Made by a program: the position numbers and the translations under genes
In this document: positions 1 through 6,194 of the stretch, piece by piece
How the letters are laid out: each line of letters starts with the position of its first letter
Numbering within the stretch: position 1 is the stretch's first letter
Notes under the pieces: model-generated
Databases searched by the model: none
Told to the model about the DNA's origin: nothing
Seen by the model: the letters and a program-made list of their open reading frames with translations, nothing else
Assembly: GCA_029560455.1 (NCBI GenBank)
Contig: JAKQKW010000036.1
Location: 1-7,039, forward strand
Source: Candidatus Rifleibacteriota bacterium
GTDB lineage: Bacteria; Riflebacteria; Ozemobacteria; Ozemobacterales; Ozemobacteraceae
DNA: 7,039 nucleotides
Direction: 5' to 3'

Positions 1-1
1 C

Positions 2-340
2 GGTGAGCCGGACAGCGGCAATCTTCTGGTGCAGGCCGACAATCTTCTGGCTCTCAAGGCACTTCTGCCATATTACGCCGGCCAGGTTAAGTGCATATAC
101 ATCGACCCGCCCTACAATACCGGCAATGAAGGCTGGGTTTACAACGACAATGTCAACAGCCCCGAAATGAAAGCCTGGCTCGGCAAAGCTGTCGGCAAAG
201 AGGCCGAAGACCTGACCCGCCATGACAAATGGCTCTGCATGATGTACCCCCGTCTTTCTTTACTCTGGCAATTTTTGTCTGAAGATGGGTCAATATGGAT
301 TTCATGGATGATTCAGAAATTGCATCCTTACGTTGTTTAA
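2..340 (+). CDS. mod: Type III DNA adenine methyltransferase (Mod), N-terminal fragment, 5' partial and frameshifted
   Basis: This is the N-terminal part of a beta-class N6-adenine DNA methyltransferase, the modification and recognition subunit of a Type III restriction system. It would transfer methyl from S-adenosylmethionine to adenine in a short asymmetric site. The frame is open from base 2, so the gene starts outside the window; the GTG at 29 is only an internal valine. Catalytic motif IV, DPPYNTG, lies at about 104-124 and is preceded by the stretch DNLLALKALLP that is typical of Mod proteins. WLCMMYPRL and EDGSIWIS follow, also as in the family. After the serine at 302-304 the frame leaves the family pattern and stops at 338-340 (TAA). 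Reading resumes in the +1-register frame that begins at 295/304. GC is about 55% here, higher than in the rest of mod. The family call is firm. Whether the break is biological or a sequencing error cannot be decided from this sequence. Confidence 0.85.
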   Translation, partial: GEPDSGNLLVQADNLLALKALLPYYAGQVKCIYIDPPYNTGNEGWVYNDNVNSPEMKAWLGKAVGKEAEDLTRHDKWLCMMYPRLSLLWQFLSEDGSIWISWMIQKLHPYVV

Positions 341-1512
341 CTGATGAAATTTTTGGCCGTCAGAATTTTATTGCGGCTAATGTTTGGCAGAAGCGTTATT
401 CAAGAGAAAATAGAGAAGCAATCGGCGACGTGCATGAATATATACTCGTTTATGCCAAGAATCCCGAAAAGTTTAAGACAACTAGAAATTTGGTTCCACC
501 AGACGAAGAACAGGCCAAAGTTTACAAGAATCCCAACAATGATCCTCGCGGCAGGTGGCGTGGTGTTCCTATGACCGCCCAAGGCTGGCGACCAAATCAA
601 ATGTATGAAATTGTTACCCCTGGCGGAAAAATTCACACTCCACCTGAGGGTCGTTGCTGGTCTACAATCGAGCCTGAGTTTAAAAAATTATTGGCTCAAG
701 GCAGAATTTATTTTGGAAAAGACAATAATTCGCAACCATCTATAATTCGTTATCTGTGGGAAGTTGAAGGATTTGTTCCTTGGACTTGGTGGACTCATGA
801 TGAAGTCGGTCACACAGACGAAGCCAAAAAGGAAATTCAGTCGATTTTGGAGACGCAGACCGCTTTTGATACGCCTAAGCCTGTTCGTCTCATTGAACGC
901 ATTATTCAAATAGCTTCAAACCCAGGCGATTTAGTTCTTGATTCTTTTACCGGAAGTGGAACTACTGGTCATGCTGTTTTGCGAATGAATAAAATACATT
1001 CCGATAAATCACCAAGAAAATTTATTCTTGTTGAAATGGATGAAAAAATTTGTCAGTCAGTTACAGCAAAGCGTTTGGAAAAAGCGATTAATGGGTTTAT
1101 ACCCTGTAAGGGTGAAGCGAAAGAGTCATTAGGTGGGGGCTTTTCTTATTGCGAGCTTGGTTCGCCGCTTTTTGATGAGACCGGCCAGATAAGAGCGGAA
1201 GTTACTTTTCATGACCTGGCCCGGCATGTTTTTTTCACTGAAACCGGCAATCCACTACCCGAAAATGCGGAAAAGAACTTTCCGCTTTTGGGCATTATCA
1301 ACGGTGTAGCGGTATATCTGCTTTACAATGGTGTTCTAAAAGATAAGCGCCCTGACAGCGGCAATGTTTTAACTGTGCCGGTTTTACATGACCTGCCGCC
1401 TCATGATGGGCCAAAAGTGATTTATGGCGTTGGTTGTCGCATCGGCGCGGCCCGCCTGGCCCAGGAAGGCATAACTTTTCATCAAATCCCTTATGCTATA
1501 AAGGTTTCCTGA
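295..1512 (+). CDS. mod: Type III DNA adenine methyltransferase (Mod), C-terminal fragment with target-recognition region and SAM motif
   Basis: This is the remainder of the same methyltransferase in the shifted frame. True homology begins at the methionine at 304 (MDDSEIASLRCLTDEIFG); the ATG at 295 is incidental. In beta-class enzymes the target-recognition domain lies between motifs IV and I, which here is about 400-900. Motif I, the SAM-binding loop DSFTGSGTTG, lies at about 940-969, followed by FILVEMDE. The C-terminal part carries GGGFSYCELGSPLFDE and HVFFTETGNPLP, which is common in Mod proteins paired with this type of Res. It stops at 1510-1512, one base before res. With the N-terminal piece it would make a protein of more than 500 residues, near the size expected for Mod. 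Alone it lacks DPPY and should not methylate. GC falls to about 41% over 301-1080 and recovers after about 1080. A split enzyme made of two overlapping peptides is conceivable, but nothing in the sequence supports it. Confidence 0.85.
   Translation: MDFMDDSEIASLRCLTDEIFGRQNFIAANVWQKRYSRENREAIGDVHEYILVYAKNPEKFKTTRNLVPPDEEQAKVYKNPNNDPRGRWRGVPMTAQGWRPNQMYEIVTPGGKIHTPPEGRCWSTIEPEFKKLLAQGRIYFGKDNNSQPSIIRYLWEVEGFVPWTWWTHDEVGHTDEAKKEIQSILETQTAFDTPKPVRLIERIIQIASNPGDLVLDSFTGSGTTGHAVLRMNKIHSDKSPRKFILVEMDEKICQSVTAKRLEKAINGFIPCKGEAKESLGGGFSYCELGSPLFDETGQIRAEVTFHDLARHVFFTETGNPLPENAEKNFPLLGIINGVAVYLLYNGVLKDKRPDSGNVLTVPVLHDLPPHDGPKVIYGVGCRIGAARLAQEGITFHQIPYAIKVS
302..307 (+). other. Frameshift point in mod: apparent single-base deletion
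   Basis: The upstream frame reads TCA at 302-304, giving IWIS. The downstream frame reads ATG GAT GAT from 304, giving MDDSE. Family members read IWIS-x-DD, so adding one A next to 304 (TCA ATG GAT GAT) restores one uninterrupted Mod protein. There is no homopolymer longer than three bases, no short tandem repeat and no slippery heptamer here. The usual repeat-driven phase-variation switch and programmed -1 frameshifting are therefore both unlikely. A point deletion or an assembly error fits best. Confidence 0.8.
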
Positions 1513-1513
1513 T

Positions 1514-4117
1514 ATGCTCTCACTCAAAGAATACCAGCAGAGGACTCTGGATACATTAAAGCAGTATTTTACCGCCTGTTCGAACCTTAGAGATCCGGGC
1601 ACAGCCTTTTACTCATTGACAAAAACACCCTATTCACCGGTTAAAGAGCTGCCCGGCCTGCCCTACGTCTGTCTGAGAATGCCGACCGGTGGCGGTAAAA
1701 CCCTTGTCGCTTCTCACGCGGTCGGTCTGGCAGCCAATGATTTTCTGCAGGTAGATCATGCGCTTGTATTGTGGCTTACGCCATCGAATGCGATTCGCGA
1801 ACAAACCATCAAGGCACTCAGAGATAGAAGTCACCCTTACCGTCAGGCTCTGGATACTGCGCTGCAGTCTGTAACCATTCTCGATATTCAGGAAGCACTG
1901 TCTTTGCGCCCCTCGATTTGTGATGGTTCTACGATAATTATTGTTGCGACAATGCAGGCTTTCCGGGTCGAGGATACCGAAGGCCGAAAGGTTTACGAGC
2001 CGTCAGGTGAGCTGAAAACCCATTTTTCAAATTTACCCGCAGCATTTTTGCCTTTTCTGGAAACAATCTCTGATGGCACGCCGATTCCATCGCTTGTTAA
2101 TGTTTTTCGCCTGAGAAATCCCATTATAATTGTCGACGAAGCCCACAATGCCCGCACCGATCTTTCGTTTGAAACACTTGCCAGATTCAGACCCTCATGT
2201 ATTATCGAATTCACGGCAACGCCGGCCCAGAAAAATAAACCCAGCAATGTTCTGCATGCTGTCTCTGCCGCTGAACTGAATGCCGAAGAAATGATAAAGC
2301 TGCCGATCCGCCTTGAGTCACGGGCCGACTGGAAAGAACTGCTATCCGACGCGCTGGCCGTGCGCACTGATCTTGAAAAGACGGCTTTGCAGGAACAGCA
2401 GTTGACCGGCGAGTATATACGTCCGGTCATGCTTCTTCAGGCGCAGCCTAAACGCAAAGATCAGGAAACTCTGACGGTAGACGTCGTTAAGGATTGTCTG
2501 ATCGAAGATCATAAAATTCCCGAAGAGCAGATTGCCATCGCAACCGGCGACACAAAAGAACTGGCAGACGTCGATATCGGCAGACCGGACTGCCAGATTC
2601 GCTTCGTGATTACGGTCAATGCCTTGCGCGAAGGCTGGGATTGCCCCTTTGCCTATGTTTTGTGTTCGGTTGCAGAACTTCGCGCTTCTACCGCTGTTGA
2701 ACAGATTCTTGGCCGTATAATGCGCCTGCCGAAGGCAAAAAGCAAAAAACAGCCCAAGCTCAATCAGGCCTACGCCTTTTCTGCCTCACAAAACTTCGTC
2801 GATGCGGCGAAAGCCCTGGAGGATGCCCTCGTCGAAAACGGCTTTCAGCGCCATGAAGCACAGGCTTTTGTTTCACCGGTTCAATATTTACTGGAAGAGC
2901 CTGTTGTTTTTATGGGTGCAACATCCTTAGAAATTTCTGAAAAGCCTGATTTAAAAGAACTCCCCAAAGAAGTTGCCGGCAAAGTGCTGTTTGACGAAGA
3001 AAAAAGCGTAATAACCTTTCAGGGTGAAATGCAGGAGTCAGAAAAGCAGGCTCTGGTTAAATGCTTTAAAACCACGGCAGCGAAGGCAACCGTCGAAAAA
3101 ATTTACAACGCCTCGCGTGGTATCACGGTAACGAAAGCACTTTCCCCGGCCGAGCGTGGAGAAAAATTTTCAATTCCGGTTCTGGCTATTAAACAGGGCG
3201 ACCTGTTCGAGTTGTTTGAAGAAACTCATTTTCTCGATTTTCCGTGGAAACTGTCTGCATACGACCCGGCCCTGACAGAAAAAGATTTTCCTTCTGAGCG
3301 TGCTGAAGGCGCCATGGGCACGATAGATATAGATGAAAAAGGCGCGATCAGGGTCAATTACCTGGATCAGGTGCATACCCAGCTCTCTTTTACCGGCCTG
3401 GATTTTGCCTGGTCAGCCGAATCGCTGATTCTCTGGCTTGATAAGCACATTCCGCACCCGGATGTTGTGCAGTCTGATGCAATAGGTTTTTTAAACGGAG
3501 TTTTGAGCCATCTTCTGAAAAACCGAAATTTCCAGCTCGAAAACCTGGTTCGTGATAAATACCGCCTGAAAGCTGCAATTCAGGAAAAGATACAGCAATA
3601 TCGCCAGGCAGCGAGAGCCCAGGCTTATCAGCAACTGCTTCTGCCGGAAAATTCTACTCCGATTGAAGTTCGACCAGAGGTCTGCTTCTCTTTTAAGCCA
3701 GGTGCAGGGGAATACCCGTATAACACGGTTTTTCGCGGGTCTTACAACTTTAAAAAACACTTCTACCCCAAAGTCGGTGAGTTGAACGCCGAGGGCGAAG
3801 AATTTGAATGTGCTGTTTTTCTCGATACCCTGCCGGAAGTAAAATTCTGGGTCAGAAATCTTGAGCGGCGCCAGAAGCATTCTTTCTGGCTGCAAACTTC
3901 TTCAGACCGTTTTTACCCTGACTTCGTCTGCGCTCTTGAAGACGGCCGCTTTCTGGTCGTTGAATACAAGGGTTCAGACCGCTGGACAAACGACGACTCC
4001 CAGGAAAAACGCATGATCGGAAAACTCTGGGAAGACCGCAGCAACGGCCAATGTCTCTTCATAATGCCCAAAGGCAAAGATCTGCAGGCTATTAAAGCAA
4101 AGTTGATGAAATCCTGA
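1514..4117 (+). CDS. res: Type III restriction endonuclease subunit Res (DEAH helicase-nuclease)
   Basis: This is the ATP-dependent restriction subunit. With Mod it recognises unmethylated sites, uses ATP to signal or move along DNA, and cuts. The 867-residue protein looks complete. Superfamily 2 helicase motifs are visible in order: Walker A PTGGGKT at residues 57-63, DEAH at 208-211, TATPA at 234-238, EGWDCP at 373-378 and QILGRIMR at 397-404. The C-terminus has a PD-ExK nuclease signature: D803 in YPDF, then E817 and K819 in VVEYKG. The start ATG at 1514 lies one base after the mod stop (TGA-T-ATG). A weak AAGG lies nine bases upstream, so translation is probably coupled to mod. The helicase and nuclease motifs are all present, although mod is broken. 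Type III Res needs its Mod partner for target recognition, so this protein is probably inactive unless mod is really intact or another Mod supplies it. Confidence 0.95.
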   Translation: MLSLKEYQQRTLDTLKQYFTACSNLRDPGTAFYSLTKTPYSPVKELPGLPYVCLRMPTGGGKTLVASHAVGLAANDFLQVDHALVLWLTPSNAIREQTIKALRDRSHPYRQALDTALQSVTILDIQEALSLRPSICDGSTIIIVATMQAFRVEDTEGRKVYEPSGELKTHFSNLPAAFLPFLETISDGTPIPSLVNVFRLRNPIIIVDEAHNARTDLSFETLARFRPSCIIEFTATPAQKNKPSNVLHAVSAAELNAEEMIKLPIRLESRADWKELLSDALAVRTDLEKTALQEQQLTGEYIRPVMLLQAQPKRKDQETLTVDVVKDCLIEDHKIPEEQIAIATGDTKELADVDIGRPDCQIRFVITVNALREGWDCPFAYVLCSVAELRASTAVEQILGRIMRLPKAKSKKQPKLNQAYAFSASQNFVDAAKALEDALVENGFQRHEAQAFVSPVQYLLEEPVVFMGATSLEISEKPDLKELPKEVAGKVLFDEEKSVITFQGEMQESEKQALVKCFKTTAAKATVEKIYNASRGITVTKALSPAERGEKFSIPVLAIKQGDLFELFEETHFLDFPWKLSAYDPALTEKDFPSERAEGAMGTIDIDEKGAIRVNYLDQVHTQLSFTGLDFAWSAESLILWLDKHIPHPDVVQSDAIGFLNGVLSHLLKNRNFQLENLVRDKYRLKAAIQEKIQQYRQAARAQAYQQLLLPENSTPIEVRPEVCFSFKPGAGEYPYNTVFRGSYNFKKHFYPKVGELNAEGEEFECAVFLDTLPEVKFWVRNLERRQKHSFWLQTSSDRFYPDFVCALEDGRFLVVEYKGSDRWTNDDSQEKRMIGKLWEDRSNGQCLFIMPKGKDLQAIKAKLMKS

Positions 4118-4153
4118 GTTCCACCAATTTTGACTTATTAAAACCGGTATCTG
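4118..4153. other. Convergent 36-bp gap between res and the DUF4411 gene
   Basis: The two operons meet tail to tail here, res from the left and the DUF4411 gene from the right. The gap is AT-rich. I see no GC-rich stem followed by a T-run on either strand, so a rho-independent terminator is not supported. Readthrough in either direction would produce antisense RNA to the opposite operon. Confidence 0.5.
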
Positions 4154-4660
4154 TCATTTCAGGCCAAATCTCGCGTGTGTTAAACGCATTAAATCCATAG
4201 TGTTCATGGTTTTCACATCAAACACTGCACAAACAACTGGAATAAGAACTTTTTTACGATTCGACGGGTCATTACTTTCGTGAGTTACAATATGTGCGTT
4301 TGAGGACATGGCTTTTGCTATCAACCACGGGTCTGCGCCTTGTAGAAAATCGCTTATAACAGCTTCTTTATACTTCTGGTTTTGAGCCATTAACCAGTTC
4401 GCAATTTTACCAAAAGCGGTCTGGGTATCAGGGTCATCAACACTTAAAAACCAGTCTTGAGAATTTCGGTCTTTAGCCCAGTCTGCCAAAATATCATTCC
4501 CATCGATCAATTCTTCATAGACAGGCTTGATTGATTTTACAAGTCCCTGTTGGTTTTTCTGTTCTAACCATTCCCAGAATCCTGGAAAAACTTCTATTGG
4601 GTAGTTTACTCGGTTTGCCTGAATGAAGATATTTGTGTCGAGTAAATACAGACTGGTCAT
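4154..4660 (-). CDS. DUF4411 family PIN-like domain protein, putative ribonuclease
   Basis: This 168-residue protein matches the DUF4411 pattern, a PIN-like fold. It has LYLLDTNIFI with D8 at the N-terminus, acidic residues E49/E50 in VYEELIDGND, D110 in LQGADPWLIAKA, and E128 in IVTHESN. The placement of these acidic residues resembles the metal-binding site of PIN-domain ribonucleases, and many PIN proteins are toxins of toxin-antitoxin pairs. RNase activity is inferred from the fold and is not shown for this protein. The ATG at 4660 overlaps the TAA stop of the upstream XRE-ImmA gene by one base (TAATG), so the two are coupled, with a GGGG about five bases before the start. Low GC (about 33% in a sampled line) sets it apart from the genes to the right of 5893. 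There is no signal peptide or membrane segment, so it is probably cytoplasmic. Confidence 0.85.
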   Translation of the reverse strand: MTSLYLLDTNIFIQANRVNYPIEVFPGFWEWLEQKNQQGLVKSIKPVYEELIDGNDILADWAKDRNSQDWFLSVDDPDTQTAFGKIANWLMAQNQKYKEAVISDFLQGADPWLIAKAMSSNAHIVTHESNDPSNRKKVLIPVVCAVFDVKTMNTMDLMRLTHARFGLK

Positions 4661-5823
4661 TACAGCCCCATTTTGTCGGCGAGAGTGCTTAAATTGGCAG
4701 GTTTCATTCCCAACAGCCTGGCTCCGTCTCTGAACAGGGTTTTATTAGAGAAAACAGAATACAGAACCGCTTTGGTAAATGTTTTACCATTGTTTACCGG
4801 AAGAGTAAGATAATAGTTTCCACTGGATTTCTGCGTGATTTTATTCTTGTTCCAGCGGGAAGCTTGAAGCTGGTAGTAATTCCAGTAAGCATCTTTTTCT
4901 ATGATCTCCAGGTCAAAAAGCCTTCGAGCGATTACTACTGTGCTTACTTTATAAAAAGAGGAAAGCTTTTCTACCTGTTGAACGAAGTCGGTTTCTTTTT
5001 TCCATCGCTCAAGCAGGTCTGTTGCGGGAACTAGAACTTCAGCAGCGATATCGTTACATAGTTTTTCGATGCTGTTCATTCGAGAACCTATTGCATCCAG
5101 ACCATTATTGGATACGCCGCTTGCGCCGAGCCATATATGCGCTAATTCATGAATCAGGGTAAAAATCTGGGCGGCTTTTGCATCAATTCCATTGATGAAG
5201 ATAAATGGGGCCAGCTCATCGTAAATGGCAAAACCTCTGAATTCTTTAACATCAAGAGTTCTATGGGTATTATTACCGACTTTGCCGCTGCGAAGCACTA
5301 TGATTCCTGCCTGTTCAGAGCGCTCAACCAGTATGTTGAAAAAACTTTCCCAGTTAGCAGCTTCTCTTCTATCAGAAATTTTCAGCTTTAAAGTTTCGAC
5401 GATGCTTTTGCTGATCTCTAAATAACCGTTTTTAACAGAGAATTTACCTGCAAAGTCCAGCCTTTCCGCGCCAATCTCCTGCAGATAGTCTTTGTACCAT
5501 TCCATTTTTCGCTGTACATCGGCAATGACTTCATTCAAATCCATGCTGTAGGAGCGGGTGGTTTTGTCTCCAACAGTTCTTAAATCTGGGATAACTGGTT
5601 TTTCTATTGGTGGAGAATTGAGATACAGGTAGCCAAAAGGTATATGTAATACCTGGGCAACCTTCTGAGCCTGCTTAAAGGTTGGCTTTTCGTTCCCCTG
5701 TTCCCAGGAAAGAATTCTTTCAGAATCTTTTATGCCCAATTTCTTCGCAAGTTCTTCAACGGCGAAGTCAGCCCTTTTTCGGGCCCACACAAGCATTTGC
5801 GGTTGTATCAAAGCACTGGTCAC
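4660..5823 (-). CDS. XRE-family HTH / ImmA-IrrE family metallo-endopeptidase fusion
   Basis: This 387-residue protein has two parts. Residues about 10-65 form a Cro/C1-type helix-turn-helix (VEELAKKLGIKD followed by ILSWEQGNEKPTFKQAQKVA). Residues about 150-280 form an ImmA/IrrE zinc peptidase with HELAH at 225-229 as zinc-binding HExxH, and E262 in the NDIAAEVLVP segment as the likely third ligand. The C-terminus (about 335-387, GNYYLTLPVNNGKTF and TLFRDGARLLG) matches the tail usual in this family. Known relatives ImmA (ICEBs1) and IrrE (Deinococcus) cleave separate XRE repressors; here the regulator and protease are one chain. It is first in a two-gene operon with the PIN-like protein and may be its antitoxin or regulator (inference). 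The GTG at 5823 was chosen because GGAG lies six bases upstream and the residues before M10 match family N-termini. Autoregulation through the HTH is likely but not shown. Confidence 0.9.
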   Translation of the reverse strand: MTSALIQPQMLVWARKRADFAVEELAKKLGIKDSERILSWEQGNEKPTFKQAQKVAQVLHIPFGYLYLNSPPIEKPVIPDLRTVGDKTTRSYSMDLNEVIADVQRKMEWYKDYLQEIGAERLDFAGKFSVKNGYLEISKSIVETLKLKISDRREAANWESFFNILVERSEQAGIIVLRSGKVGNNTHRTLDVKEFRGFAIYDELAPFIFINGIDAKAAQIFTLIHELAHIWLGASGVSNNGLDAIGSRMNSIEKLCNDIAAEVLVPATDLLERWKKETDFVQQVEKLSSFYKVSTVVIARRLFDLEIIEKDAYWNYYQLQASRWNKNKITQKSSGNYYLTLPVNNGKTFTKAVLYSVFSNKTLFRDGARLLGMKPANLSTLADKMGL

Positions 5824-5826
5824 AGC

Positions 5827-5838
5827 GAACTCCGACTC
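5827..5838 (-). promoter_or_regulatory. Ribosome binding site supporting the GTG start of the XRE-ImmA gene
   Basis: On the minus strand the leader reads AGGAGTCGGAGTTCGCT and then GTG. The nearer GGAG sits six bases from the start, which is good spacing. An internal ATG nine codons downstream has no comparable signal. This decides the GTG start. Confidence 0.6.
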
Positions 5839-5849
5839 CTGCTTCCAGA

Positions 5850-5858
5850 ATTATATCA
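5850..5858 (-). promoter_or_regulatory. Extended -10 promoter of the XRE-ImmA / DUF4411 operon
   Basis: The minus strand reads TGATATAAT, a consensus TATAAT with the TGn extension that lets sigma-70 promoters work without a good -35. No convincing TTGACA lies 16-18 bases upstream. Transcription would begin near 5843, leaving a leader of about 20 bases. The site lies in the 69-bp gap after the acylphosphatase stop, so the pair can be expressed independently of the genes upstream. Confidence 0.6.
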
Positions 5859-5892
5859 TTCCTAAGAGTTTTCGGTTTAGATTTTGAACCTG

Positions 5893-6189
5893 CTAGTCGT
5901 GGCGGATGGTGAATTCGGTTGTGGGGGCGCTGGCGAGGCTTTCGCGGCGCGATTCTTCGACTTCGTCGACGCGGGAAAAGAACGGGCCCTTGTGCATTTC
6001 GGCGATGAAGAGCTGAATTGTCGAATAGTCGCCGCAGGCTTCGGTCTCGACCGAGCCGTCGGGATTGTTGCGCACCCAGCCGCCGATACCGAGTTGCTGG
6101 GCCTGTTTGTAGACGAAGCGGCGAAAACCGACACCCTGAACCCGGCCGCGAATGACGAGTCTTACTTTGAGAAAGCCTTCGTGGGCCAT
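5893..6189 (-). CDS. acyP: Acylphosphatase
   Basis: This is a small cytosolic enzyme that hydrolyses acyl phosphates to a carboxylate and phosphate (EC 3.6.1.7). The 98-residue length is normal for the family. The phosphate-binding loop GRVQGVGFR is at residues 15-23 with the catalytic arginine R23, and GGWVRNNPDGSVE carries the catalytic asparagine N41; both match the positions in well-studied animal enzymes. The ATG at 6189 lies five bases after the stop of the upstream P-loop ATPase gene and has no clear Shine-Dalgarno, so translation is probably coupled. GC is high (about 60%), like that gene and unlike the defence genes to the left. The physiological substrate is unknown, as for most bacterial acylphosphatases. 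The stop is TAG at 5893-5895. The antisense reading frames over this gene are open only because of its high GC and are not considered genes. Confidence 0.95.
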   Translation of the reverse strand: MAHEGFLKVRLVIRGRVQGVGFRRFVYKQAQQLGIGGWVRNNPDGSVETEACGDYSTIQLFIAEMHKGPFFSRVDEVEESRRESLASAPTTEFTIRHD

Positions 6190-6194
6190 GCGGG

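Noticed and set aside
19..50. Direct repeat CAATCTTCTGG at 19-29 and 40-50, 21 bp apart and in frame
   Set aside because: Both copies encode NLL in a segment (NLLVQADNLLALK) that looks normal for Mod proteins. Two short copies do not make a phase-variable tract.
302..310. Programmed -1 ribosomal frameshift joining the two mod frames
   Set aside because: The overlap ATTTCATGG is not an X-XXY-YYZ slippery heptamer, and no strong hairpin is evident just downstream.
11..1365. 12-base repeat GACAGCGGCAAT at 11-22 and 1354-1365 within mod
   Set aside because: A shared 12-mer is expected about once by chance in 7 kb, and both copies lie in coding sequence encoding DSGN.
1993..2430. Long antisense open frame (145 codons) within res
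   Set aside because: It lies wholly opposite the conserved helicase region of res, has no recognisable motif and no start signal. It is a shadow frame.
3491..3895. Antisense open frame (134 codons) within the 3' part of res
   Set aside because: It is opposite well-supported res coding sequence and its composition is not protein-like.
4118..4153. Bidirectional terminator between the convergent operons
   Set aside because: Only the six-base palindrome ACCGGT was seen nearby, with no stem-loop followed by a T-run.
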